A model generated the notes under the pieces. The model did not search any database. It was not told the DNA's origin and saw nothing but the letters and a program-made list of their open reading frames with translations. Source: VRUE01 sp036557525 (GTDB taxonomy: Bacteria > Actinomycetota > Thermoleophilia > Solirubrobacterales > 70-9). Taken from it: 47,303 nt of DNA. Below, piece after piece: positions 33,201 to 41,052 of the stretch. The position numbers and the translations under genes are program-made. Numbering within the stretch: the stretch's first letter is position 1; every line of letters begins with the position of its first letter. The stretch lies in the NCBI GenBank assembly GCA_036557525.1, contig DATBHH010000126.1, positions 1-47,303 on the forward strand. Reading direction: 5' to 3'.

Positions 33201-34766
33201 TCCGACGGCGACGTCTACGTCGTCGACGGCAACCAACAGTCGATCCGCAAGTACGACTCCGAAGGCAACCCGATCACCAGCTGGGGCGACAACGGCGAAC
33301 TCGAAGAAACGTTCGGCAACGAAATCGCCGGTATCGCGGTCGGGCCGGGCGGTGTGCTCTACGTCGCGATCCATGAAGAATTCAACTCGGCCAGCGACCT
33401 CTTCGAATTCGACGAAAACGGCGCCCCGATCGGCGAAGACAACGTCGAAGGCGCCCCGCAGCCGATCGGCATCGCCGTCGACTCGAAAGGAAACGTCTTC
33501 TACGAGGGCTACTACGCGCTGATCTACCGCTGGAACAAAAGCGAAGGGTCGAGCACGATCTCCAGCTGGGAATACGAATCGGGCCCGAAGTCCGGAGTGG
33601 CCGTGGACTGGACGAGCGGAACGCTCTACGTCGGCTTCGGCGGCGAGTCGATCGCCCGCTACGCCTTCGACGACCAGGGACGGGTGATCAAGCCCGATGG
33701 CTCGCCCTGTGAACACGAACTCTCATTCGGCGGCTGCGAAGCGACCGAAGAATTCGGCACCGGGGAAGTCCTGAATGCCGGCGGGATGTTCGTCGACCCG
33801 ACGTACGACCAGCTCTACATCGACGAGGGCAACAAGATCCTCCGCTTCTACGCGAACGGGCATCCGGTCGTCGGACCTCTGACCGGAGCCGAAGTCCTGA
33901 GCAACTCCACGGCCGTCGCCGTCAGCTCCGCCGGAAATGTGTACGCGACGAACGCCGGATCGGAAGGGGCCAACGTGGCCGCATTCGGGCCGCTCGTGCT
34001 GGCGCCCGACGTCCGCACCGACAACCCGCTGGTCGTCGACTCGGTGAACGACTCCGGCACGCGGCAGACAGGCGACTTCGAGGTCAGCCCGAGCGGCGAC
34101 GACGCGGTGTTCCCCTCCACGGTCCAGTTCACCGGCGCATCCAACGGGGGCCACGAGGAGATCTTCCGCTACGACGCTCCGAGCGACGAAATCGCCTGCA
34201 TCTCCTGCAACCCGACCAATGCGGTCGCCGCGGGCGATGCCTCCCTTGCCCGGGACGGCCTCAGCCTGACCGACGACGGGCGCGTCTTCTTCGACTCCAA
34301 CGACCCCCTGGTGCCCAGCGACCTCGACAACCGCGAAGACGTCTACGAGTGGGACAACGGCAGGACCAGCCTCATCTCAACCGGCCTCAGCCCGTTCAAC
34401 TCGAGCCTGCTGAGCGCGAGCGCCGACGGCACCGACGCCTTCTTCTTCACCCGCGACACGCTGGTGCGGCAGGACCTGAACGGAAGCCTCGTCAAGGTCT
34501 ACGACGCACGTGAAAACGGCGGCTTCCCCTACTCGCCGCCGCCGGTGAGCTGCAAGGCCTCCGACGAGTGCCACGGCGCCGGCACGCAGCAGCCGCCGCC
34601 GCCCACCATCAACACGGTCACCGGCAGCACCGGCAACAGCGCGGAGAAGAAGCCCGGGCGCCATTGCAAGCCCGGCTTCGTGAAGCGGCATGGGCACTGC
34701 GTGAAGAGCCACAAGCGCCATCACCGGCGCCATCGGCGCCACGCCAAACGGGGAGGGCGACGATGA
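30258..34766 (+). CDS. Operon gene C: giant secreted propeller / Fn3-like protein, paralogue of A with an extra propeller
   Basis: 1502 residues from GTG 30258. Signal peptide 1-35 (cut after AQA). Same order as gene A: NHL-like propeller (about 37-315), two Fn3-like repeats (about 319-415, 420-520; A has three), Cys module PCANAHVRQQTG and LADCRAYELVS (about 525-552), then a PD40-like propeller. This propeller is interrupted at about 955-1252 by a second NHL-like propeller (DNSGGASDGDVYVVDG, GNVFYEGYYALIYRW) with no counterpart in A; the A-like sequence resumes with IACISCNPTNA. The C-terminus has DECHGAG, a Pro run and a His/Lys/Arg tail containing C-x-P-G-F-V-K-x-x-G-x-C. Exported, function unknown. 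Starts and ends in 4-base overlaps with B and D. Confidence 0.85.
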   Translation: MTIRGARLSRRPRAAVLCVCLAAVGSLFAAGSAQALQFTPHTLEGSFNGSASPGGPFSEVKSVAVDQQSGAVYVLTTQSGLKLFKFNAQGVAAAFTDPSLAGSSVLSVTGESVCGCSEPKVVVDNSGGAHQGRIYVDSGWVEKIWAFEPSGAAVGGNFPMEISAEAIAVDPETGGLLAEGIHLIDHVYEFTPDGVETGRDVKIFLGEGFSFRLEAGPHGELFTYEGHSGILKFSRSGELIDTLAKGTYTFNVDQASGDVLNAEYERASLFDSNGDELPGLTFTGSAQSVALNGGNGYIYVALYGSVDVFAPQAPVTLPDVTVEPPTNIAPTSVTLDATVNPDAVETTECVFEYGTTISYGQTMPCDQGQALSGSSATPVSATISGLNQGATYHYRLAVANANGAFRTRDKVIIPSDFPAVKEPYVTEIHSDSVVFHDEITAEGASTTFHVLYGTADCAAEPGECTSTPESSSIGGGLFPVLVTTGATGLQQGTTYHYVIFATNQSGTTESSEQTFTTFPYTPILEDPCANAHVRQQTGAALLADCRAYELVSAGNSGGYNVESYLTAGQEPFGGYPYAENPPKVLYGVHDGAIPGSGHPTNNGLDPYIATRGENGWSTSYVGVPANLPYSDESFASPLAGADASLDTFAFSGPGLCSPCFADGTTGIPVRLPDGSLVQGMTGSEQPGPSAVANMLVKKPVSADGTHLIFGSTSEFEEGAGSPAIYDRDLSTGITHAVSKGPGGGPIPCLMNCSSDGLAELDVSGDGSRIVVGQLVATDSAGNRYWHLYMNIGDSSKAIDLTPGAADGVIYGGMSADGTKVYFTTADQITGQDTDNSADLYRDDVTPSGANPSLVSVGGGGSGNSDSCEPLANSANPHWNTTGSTENCDVVAVGGGGGVAAGDGSVFFLSPELLDGTSEPQDGVANAPNLYISRPGSPPHFVATLESSLTGPTPALLKHPFQGTFAASPNPEFVAVDNSGGASDGDVYVVDGNQQSIRKYDSEGNPITSWGDNGELEETFGNEIAGIAVGPGGVLYVAIHEEFNSASDLFEFDENGAPIGEDNVEGAPQPIGIAVDSKGNVFYEGYYALIYRWNKSEGSSTISSWEYESGPKSGVAVDWTSGTLYVGFGGESIARYAFDDQGRVIKPDGSPCEHELSFGGCEATEEFGTGEVLNAGGMFVDPTYDQLYIDEGNKILRFYANGHPVVGPLTGAEVLSNSTAVAVSSAGNVYATNAGSEGANVAAFGPLVLAPDVRTDNPLVVDSVNDSGTRQTGDFEVSPSGDDAVFPSTVQFTGASNGGHEEIFRYDAPSDEIACISCNPTNAVAAGDASLARDGLSLTDDGRVFFDSNDPLVPSDLDNREDVYEWDNGRTSLISTGLSPFNSSLLSASADGTDAFFFTRDTLVRQDLNGSLVKVYDARENGGFPYSPPPVSCKASDECHGAGTQQPPPPTINTVTGSTGNSAEKKPGRHCKPGFVKRHGHCVKSHKRHHRRHRRHAKRGGRR

Positions 34767-37486
34767 CGGGGGGCGGCCGCTTGAGCAAGAGGACCCATGT
34801 TTCGCTGCTCGCCCTTGCCCTCGTCCTGGCGTTCGGCCTCCTCTCCGCCGGCTCGGCGATGGCGACCGAGCAGATCGAATCCTTCACAACCACCTCGTCG
34901 ACCACGCAGGCGGGCGGGCATCCCGACCTGAGCACGTCGTTCGCGCTCAACAGCCCCGGCGTCCCGGAGGCCGCCGAAAACGTGATCGTCGAAACGCCTC
35001 AGGGCGTGTTCGGCAACCCGAACGCGATCGAACAATGCAGTCCGGTCGACTTCGCAGACCAGGAATGCCCACCCGCCACCCAGGCGGGTCTGATCACGGT
35101 CCGCGCGCGCTACGAAGGCGACCCGAACTACCTCCTGGGCACCGCCCCGATCTACGACCTGACGCCGTCCGAAGCCGAGACGGCGCTGTTCGGCTTCATC
35201 GTGCCGACCCTGAACATTCCGATTCAGATCCCCGTCGCGGTCCGGACCGGCGGCGACTACGGATTGCGCTTCAAGGTGTCCGAGATCACCCAGGTCACCC
35301 CACTGGCGGGCGCCGACCTGACCTTCTGGGGCTTTCCGGCGGACCCCACCCACAATGCGGAAAGGTTCCCGAAGGGGACCAACGGCCGGCCCTCCGGGTG
35401 CGTCGGCCTGGCCGACACCAGTTGCCTCGCCAAACCCACGGAAGTCAGCATTCCGGTGCACCCGCTCACCGACAACCCGACCGACTGCAGTGGCCAACCG
35501 CTGCCGACGACCCTCAAGGTGCAGACCTACCAGGACCCCGAACACTTCTCTGAAGCGCACGGCAGCTACGCGCCCGCAACCGGTTGCGAGAAAGAGGTCT
35601 TCAAGCCGCTCCTCTACTCGAAGGCGACGAGCAGCTCGACCGATTCACCATCGGGACTCGACATCACGCTCGCCGACACCCAGTTTCTCGGAAAAGCGGT
35701 TTCCCCATCGGAGATCCGCGACGCCACCGTGGTCCTCCCGCCCGGCCTGACGATCAATCCGGACGCCGCCGACGGCCAGGCCGCCTGCCGCGACGTCGAG
35801 GCCAACTTCGGCACCGAAGGCCCCGCGGACTGCCCGGACAGCTCCAAGATCGGCACCGTGGCGCTGCATACTCCGGCGTTGGCGGGCCCGCTCGAGGGGT
35901 CCGTCTACATCGGCGAACCGAAGCCGGGAGACCAGTACCGGCTCTTTCTCGTCGTCGACGGCTTCGGCATCCACGCGAAGCTGGTCGGCTCTGTGAGGCC
36001 GGATCCCACCACCGGGCAGGTCCAGGTCCATTTCGAAGGCCTGCCGCAGGTTCCGTTCGATGAATTCGACATGCACCTGTTCTCCTCCGACCGCGGCCTG
36101 ATGGCGACGCCGACCGTCTGCACCATCTACAAGACCGAAGCGTCGTTCGTGCCGTGGAACCGCCTACTGCCCGTCGGTACTTCGAGCCAGTCCTTCGGCC
36201 TCGACTCGGGGCCGAACGGCAGACCGTGCCCGGGTCAGGTGCGCCCCTTCAATCCGAGCCTCACCGCCGGCACCTCCAACTCGCAGGCCGGCGCGTTCTC
36301 GGGCTTCTCCCTGAAGCTCGACCGCGAAGACGGCGATCAGTTCCTCGGCAAGCTCAACTTCACGATGCCCCCGGGCCTGACCGGCTCCCTGCGCGGCATC
36401 GCCTACTGTCCCGAGTCGGCGATCACAGCCGCCGCCAACAGGCTCGGCCGCGAAGAGCAGGCGATGCCGAGCTGTCCCGCGACGTCGGAGATAGGCACCA
36501 CGAACGTGGCCGCCGGCCCCGGCTCCCACCCGTTCCACGCCGTCGGAAAGATCTATCTTGCCGGACCGTTCAAGGGCGCACCGCTGAGCCTCGTGGCGGT
36601 CACGCCGGCCCTCGCCGGACCCTACGACTACGGCACGGTCGTCGTGCGGGTGGCGGTCAACGTCGATCCTCATGATGCCCACGTGATCGCCGACTCCGAA
36701 GTCGTGCCGTCGATCATCGGCGGGATTCCGATCCGGATGCGCTCGATCCAGGTCAACATCGACAAGCCCGACTTCATGATCAACCCGACCAGCTGCAACA
36801 CGTTCACGGTCGACAGCCAGGGGATCGGCGACCAGGGGACGGTGGCCGACTTCAGCTCCTACTTCCACGTCGACAACTGCAGCACCCTGCCCTTCAGGCC
36901 GACGATGTCGATCCGCCAGACCGGCGGCCACAAGCAGACCGGTCGCAGCCAGGACCCGAGCCTGCGCTTCGACCTGAAGACGCGACCGGGCGAAGCCAAC
37001 ATCCGCTCGGTGGCGGTGACGCTGCCGAAGGCCTTCGCGGTCGATCAGCGCCACCTCGGCAACATCTGCTCCAAGGCCCAGCTGGCGGCCGAACGTTGCG
37101 CCGGGCGCGAGCCGATCGGCAAGGTGGAAGTCCACACGCCCCTGCTTGACCAGCCGCTGAAAGGCTTGGCGTACGCGGTGTCCGGATACGGCAGGCTGCC
37201 CCACGTCGTCTTCATCCTCACCGGACAGGTGACGATCATTCCCGAAGGGGAATCCACGTCCGTTCACGGCGGCCACCTGAAGACGATCGTGCCCGTGGTG
37301 CCCGACACGCCGGTCGGCCACTTCCGCCTGACCCTCTACGGCGGCAAGCGGGGCTACCTCGTGAACACCCGGCGGCTCTGCGCCACCGCCGCGAAGACCA
37401 CCGTCGAATTCCGCGGCCAGAACGGGAAGAGGCGAGTGCAGCAGGTCAAGGTCAGGACCGCCTGCGGGTCGCGACACAGGCGGTAG
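34763..37486 (+). CDS. Operon gene D: secreted cysteine-containing partner protein, paralogue of B
   Basis: 907 residues from ATG 34763 (overlap ATGA with gene C, GGGAGG upstream). Signal peptide to about 35 (GSAMA). It shares with B the STTQAGGHPDL start (about 46-56), SPSEIRDATVVLPPGL, NPDAADGQAAC, FNPSLTAGTSNSQAG, REDGDQFL, GIAYCPESA, YLAGPFKGAPLSLVAVTPA, IGGIPIRMRSIQVNIDKP, PGEANIRSVAVTLPKAF and GGKRGYLVNTRRLC. The tail is short and basic (CGSRHRR). It ends the operon 27 bases before the convergent glycosidase gene; no clear terminator hairpin is visible between them. Family function unknown; strict co-occurrence with a propeller/Fn3-like gene in both cassette copies suggests the two products work together. 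Confidence 0.82.
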   Translation: MTGGGRLSKRTHVSLLALALVLAFGLLSAGSAMATEQIESFTTTSSTTQAGGHPDLSTSFALNSPGVPEAAENVIVETPQGVFGNPNAIEQCSPVDFADQECPPATQAGLITVRARYEGDPNYLLGTAPIYDLTPSEAETALFGFIVPTLNIPIQIPVAVRTGGDYGLRFKVSEITQVTPLAGADLTFWGFPADPTHNAERFPKGTNGRPSGCVGLADTSCLAKPTEVSIPVHPLTDNPTDCSGQPLPTTLKVQTYQDPEHFSEAHGSYAPATGCEKEVFKPLLYSKATSSSTDSPSGLDITLADTQFLGKAVSPSEIRDATVVLPPGLTINPDAADGQAACRDVEANFGTEGPADCPDSSKIGTVALHTPALAGPLEGSVYIGEPKPGDQYRLFLVVDGFGIHAKLVGSVRPDPTTGQVQVHFEGLPQVPFDEFDMHLFSSDRGLMATPTVCTIYKTEASFVPWNRLLPVGTSSQSFGLDSGPNGRPCPGQVRPFNPSLTAGTSNSQAGAFSGFSLKLDREDGDQFLGKLNFTMPPGLTGSLRGIAYCPESAITAAANRLGREEQAMPSCPATSEIGTTNVAAGPGSHPFHAVGKIYLAGPFKGAPLSLVAVTPALAGPYDYGTVVVRVAVNVDPHDAHVIADSEVVPSIIGGIPIRMRSIQVNIDKPDFMINPTSCNTFTVDSQGIGDQGTVADFSSYFHVDNCSTLPFRPTMSIRQTGGHKQTGRSQDPSLRFDLKTRPGEANIRSVAVTLPKAFAVDQRHLGNICSKAQLAAERCAGREPIGKVEVHTPLLDQPLKGLAYAVSGYGRLPHVVFILTGQVTIIPEGESTSVHGGHLKTIVPVVPDTPVGHFRLTLYGGKRGYLVNTRRLCATAAKTTVEFRGQNGKRRVQQVKVRTACGSRHRR

Positions 37487-37513
37487 CAGGGCCTTTCAAG
37501 CCGAGCGCTCCGG

Positions 37514-38635
37514 TCAGTAACGGGCGACCTGGGCGAAGCGGCGCAGGGCCGGCTTGGGCCTGCCGTCGAGGTTGAGGAGGCCGGCCGAATCACAGAAGTC
37601 GCACGGGGTGCTGGCGGCCGGAACGTCCTGCCAGGTGAACCAGTAGGCGGCCCGAAGGTTCCAGCGCCGGCGGTTTGCGAGCAGGATTTCCCAGGCGCTC
37701 TTCGCGTATTTCGCCTGCATCGCGGGGCCCCTCTCAAACCTGTCACCGCCCGCGGCTCGCGTTTGGGAGCCCCAGCCGAACTCGGTGATGTAGAGCCCCT
37801 TGTGCCCGTCGCCGTGGCTTCTCATCACCGCTCGCAGCGCGGTGATGTCGGAGGCCATCTGACGCGGGTCGGCGGCGTAGGGGTGAAGGCCGACTCCGTC
37901 GAAGAGACCCCTGATGCCGCTCCGGCGGTAGAGGCGGTTGAGAAAGGTCGTCGCGGGGAGGGACGGCTTGACCCTCGGCGTCGCGTAGAGACCACCGAGG
38001 ACGATCCGGGCGTCGGGGTCGACTGAGCGGATCGCCGGCGCCGAGACCCGCAGCAGTGCCGCGTAGCCGTGGACCGAAGCCTCGGCGAAGCGGTGATCGT
38101 TCTCCTCGTTCCAGATCTGCCAGGTCCGAATCGGGTCCTTGCGGAGCTCCGGATGAAGCGCCCAGAAGGTCCCGGATGGCCCGTAGCGCGCGACCAGGGC
38201 CTGCAGGAATTCCGACCAGGCCCGTCGCTGCGCGGGGCCGTGCACCGGCAGCTGCAGCGCCGAGCAGCGGGCAGCTGTGAAGCGACAACGACCCGCGCGC
38301 GGCGTCCCCACCACCCAGGCGGGCGAGCCCCAGATGACGGGCAGGCGCTCGAAGCCGTAGCGCGAGGTCGATTCCAGAAAGGAATCTGTTGCTTCCCAGT
38401 CGAAGACGCCCGGTTCGGGCTCGGCCTGAGACCAATCGATCAGAAAGCGCAGCGAGCCGACCCCCGTCCTCCGCATCAGGCGCAGGTCGTCGCGGTGCAG
38501 CGACGTCTGCGGCGAGATCCCGATGAAGGCCGAAGGCCCGCCGGCCCTCGGGGTGGCGTCGCTGGAAGAGAGCTGGACGGCGCCGAGCACCAGCGCTCCG
38601 AGGAAAATGCCGCTGAGAGGACGCAGCTTTCGCAT
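37514..38635 (-). CDS. Secreted glycoside hydrolase, clan GH-A type (GH39/GH5-like)
   Basis: 373 residues with an N-terminal signal sequence (FLGALVLGAVQLSS). The (beta/alpha)8 pattern of clan A glycosidases is clear: W-S-Q-A-E-P-E-P-G-V-F-D-W early, proposed acid/base E177 in WQIWNEEND and nucleophile E285 in YITEFGWGS, and LHPYA between them. Clan A enzymes retain anomeric configuration; the substrate, a beta-linked polysaccharide, cannot be named. The gene begins 29 bases after the multicopper oxidase stop and should be its operon partner. ATG 38633-38635. It is convergent with gene D. Confidence 0.85.
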   Translation of the reverse strand: MRKLRPLSGIFLGALVLGAVQLSSSDATPRAGGPSAFIGISPQTSLHRDDLRLMRRTGVGSLRFLIDWSQAEPEPGVFDWEATDSFLESTSRYGFERLPVIWGSPAWVVGTPRAGRCRFTAARCSALQLPVHGPAQRRAWSEFLQALVARYGPSGTFWALHPELRKDPIRTWQIWNEENDHRFAEASVHGYAALLRVSAPAIRSVDPDARIVLGGLYATPRVKPSLPATTFLNRLYRRSGIRGLFDGVGLHPYAADPRQMASDITALRAVMRSHGDGHKGLYITEFGWGSQTRAAGGDRFERGPAMQAKYAKSAWEILLANRRRWNLRAAYWFTWQDVPAASTPCDFCDSAGLLNLDGRPKPALRRFAQVARY

Positions 38636-38664
38636 TCCACTCCGATCAAACCGCCGTTTGGCTT

Positions 38665-40277
38665 TCAGCTCCTCCGTCGCTTGACGACCTCGAACTGGGA
38701 CATCAGGCCGTGGTCCTCATGATCGAGCATGTGGCAGTGGATCACGAACTTGCCGAGGTAATCGCTGAGGTGGCCGGCAATCAGGATCCGTTCGGCGGGA
38801 AGGATGAAGAAGGTGTCCTTGAGGCAGTCTTCCCACGGCGGCGGCGGCTTGCCGTTGCGCTCGAGCAGGTACCAGTCGGTGTGGTGGACGTGGATCAGGT
38901 GGGCGACGGCGGTCTTGTTGGCGACTTCCCAGGTCACCGTGCTGCCGATCTCGGGGAAGGCGTCGGCCCGGGCCGGGTTGAAGGTGCGGCCGTTGATCAT
39001 CCAGACCGGCGTGAAGTAGCCACCGATTTCGATCTTCCACCGGTGGTCGGGGGTCCTCGAGACGTGCTTCGTCCAGGCCGGCAGCGGCCGCAGACGGTGG
39101 GGGACCTTCGTCCGGTCGCGGGCACGGCCGGAGTCGACCCGGAACTGCATCAGCGCTCCGACGTAGGGCTTCGAGCCCGTGACCGCCCTGCCATCGGTGC
39201 GGGGGCCGCTCCGCAGCTCGACCGACTGGCCGGCGGCGGCGGAGAAATCGACGATCAGCTCGACCCGCTCGGCGGGACCGATCAGGACGCTGTGCCGCGC
39301 CACGGGCCGCGGCATCAGGCCGCTGTCGGTACCGATCTGGATCATCGGCACCCCGTCCGAGAAATGGAGGTTGTAGGCGCGGAAGGCCGAGGCGTTGAGG
39401 ATCCGCAGCCGGTGGCGCCGGGGCGTCACCCGGTGATGCGGCATGTACGCCCCGTTGACGAGGACGGTGTGACCGGTTATGCCGTCGGCCGGAGGGCGGA
39501 GGTCGGTGAACGGGTCGGTCAGCTGGTTGTGGCGGTCGAAGGTCCGCTCGGCGATCATCAGCGGGATGTCGCGGTCGCCCGACGGCAGTGGCAGCGAGCG
39601 GTCGAGCTCGTCGTCGACGATGAACATTCCCGCCAGCCCGTGCCAGATGTTCCTCGCGGTGTGGTCGAGGCGGTGGTCGTGGTACCAGCGGAAGGCCGCT
39701 CGTTCGGGCCCGCCGTCCTCATCCAGGTCGTAGACGTAGGTTTTGCTCCTGCCGGGGTAGAGCAGGAAGTCGTTGCCGGACTCCTTCAGTGACAGGCCCT
39801 GCGGGATCTGGCAGAAGAACGACTCCGGATGCGACTTGGTCAGGCCCCCGGGCTGGCCGTCGAACTGGGTCCTGTTGTGGCCGCCGTGGAAGTGGACGGT
39901 CAGCTCTCCAACCTCCGGTGGCAGCCGGTGGTGGAAGGTCGCCTCGGTGCGGTGGCCGGCGCGGCGGCGGATGGTCGGGCCCGGGAAGCTGCCGTCATAC
40001 GTCCACATCCGCGTCCTCGGCCCCGGAAGGATCGGGACCTCGGCCTCGCGGATGGGGATCTCGATCTGCGCCCCGTCGAGGACGCGCGGGATCGGCAGCC
40101 GGGATCGGAACGGGACCGCCCCGGCCCGGGCCGGGGCCGGCCCCGTGGAGAACGGGACCGGGTACCCGGTCCGGGCCCAACCCGGGACGATCAGCGAGAG
40201 GGCCCCGCCCCCCAGAGCGCCGAGAAACGCCCGTCGCCTCAGGCGCGGCGAATCTGAGGGGCGGTCGGCCGTCTCAT
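38665..40277 (-). CDS. Multicopper oxidase (CotA/laccase-like) with an N-terminal frameshift
   Basis: The intact frame gives all four copper-binding motifs: HFHGGH, WYHDH, HLIHVHH and HCHMLDHEDHGLM (type 1 Cys and axial Met present). Three cupredoxin domains, normal size. The first in-frame Met (ATG 40006-40008) would remove the signal and the first strands. Upstream, the same frame encodes RLRRRAFLGALGGGALSLIV, a Tat signal, but has no start codon. ATG 40275-40277, overlapping the cupredoxin stop (ATGA), is one base out of frame and hits TGA after 12 codons. One extra G in the GGGG run at 40258-40261 would join them into a 537-residue Tat-exported enzyme starting MRRPTAPSDSPRLRRRAF. Sequencing error or real mutation. 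Likely substrates are phenols or metals. Confidence 0.85.
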
Positions 40278-40858
40278 CCCCCTGTGGGTGGAAGCACTTC
40301 GATCGTGCCGTGCATCCAGGGATGCACCGCGCACATGAAGGTCAGCTCCTGCGGGCCCTTCGACGTGTTGAGGCTGACCGGCGCCGTGAAGGTCGCGTTC
40401 GGCTTCATCCCCGTGAACCACGAGTCGCCCTTCTTCTTCAGGCTGCCCTCGGTGTCGAATCCCTTCTTGCCGGCTTCGGCGGGATTCTTGGTCGGCGGTC
40501 CTTCGCCCTTGACGCCGTGCCAAGCGGCGATCGCTTTGCAGATGTGGCCGGGGGTGAAGCACAGCTTCCGTTCCTTCTTCGTCCTCGGGATCTCCGATTC
40601 GGTGACGAGCGAGAAGGTGTGCGGCCCGACTTTCCTGGAGTTGGTCTTGTTTTCGATCGTCAGTTCTTCGCCGGCGACGATCGTCTTCGGGAAGACGAAG
40701 TGAATGGAATGGCCGTTGCCCTCGATCAGGACGGTGTTCGCCGGTGCGGGTTCTGCGGCGGAGCTACCGCCGCTTGCCCAGACCGGCCCGGCGATCGCGA
40801 TCGCGGCCAGCGCTCCGACCGTCGCGACCGCAGCCGAGCGGCTGATGATCTGCTTCAA
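40274..40858 (-). CDS. Secreted cupredoxin (plastocyanin/azurin-like)
   Basis: 194 residues. Signal peptide 1-28 (AIAIAGPVWA). The C-terminal part has a type 1 copper site: H80 in VGPHTF, then C176-x2-H179-x2-M182 in MCAVHPWMHG. Between them lies a long insertion (about 90-165) rich in Lys and containing C100 and C107 (LCFTPGHIC), probably a disulfide. It should be an exported electron carrier. The stop overlaps the first ATG of the multicopper oxidase gene, so the two are translationally coupled and the cupredoxin is the likely electron partner or copper donor (inference). Start ATG at 40856-40858. Confidence 0.88.
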   Translation of the reverse strand: MKQIISRSAAVATVGALAAIAIAGPVWASGGSSAAEPAPANTVLIEGNGHSIHFVFPKTIVAGEELTIENKTNSRKVGPHTFSLVTESEIPRTKKERKLCFTPGHICKAIAAWHGVKGEGPPTKNPAEAGKKGFDTEGSLKKKGDSWFTGMKPNATFTAPVSLNTSKGPQELTFMCAVHPWMHGTIEVLPPTGG

Positions 40859-40926
40859 GACTCTCTCCTTATCCGCGGCCGCCGGCTGGTTGCGGCGCGT
40901 CTCATCGGTTGAATTGATCGCGGGAA

Positions 40927-40953
40927 GCTATATCCGGGATCGAGGTAGATCAA
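40927..40953 (-). promoter_or_regulatory. Candidate promoter of the cupredoxin operon
   Basis: On the minus strand TTGATC (plus 40948-40953) and TATAGC (plus 40927-40932) are separated by 15 bases, in an AT-richer stretch 70-95 bases before the cupredoxin ATG. The short spacer lowers confidence. The rest of the divergent space 40859-41052 shows no clear copper-responsive dyad. Confidence 0.35.
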
Positions 40954-41052
40954 TGCTTAATTTTTGGGTTATGTGAACTGACCGAAACAGTGCTGTGAAG
41001 GGGATTTGCACCACTTCTCAACCTTCTCGGCGGGGCGACCGATAGGGGTTCC

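Noticed and set aside
37487..37513. A terminator between gene D and the convergent glycosidase.
   Set aside because: No convincing stem or T-run could be found in the 27 bases available.
40239..40277. A 12-codon peptide MRRPTAPQIRRA as an independent gene.
   Set aside because: It is better explained as the true N-terminus of the multicopper oxidase cut off by a 1-base frameshift.
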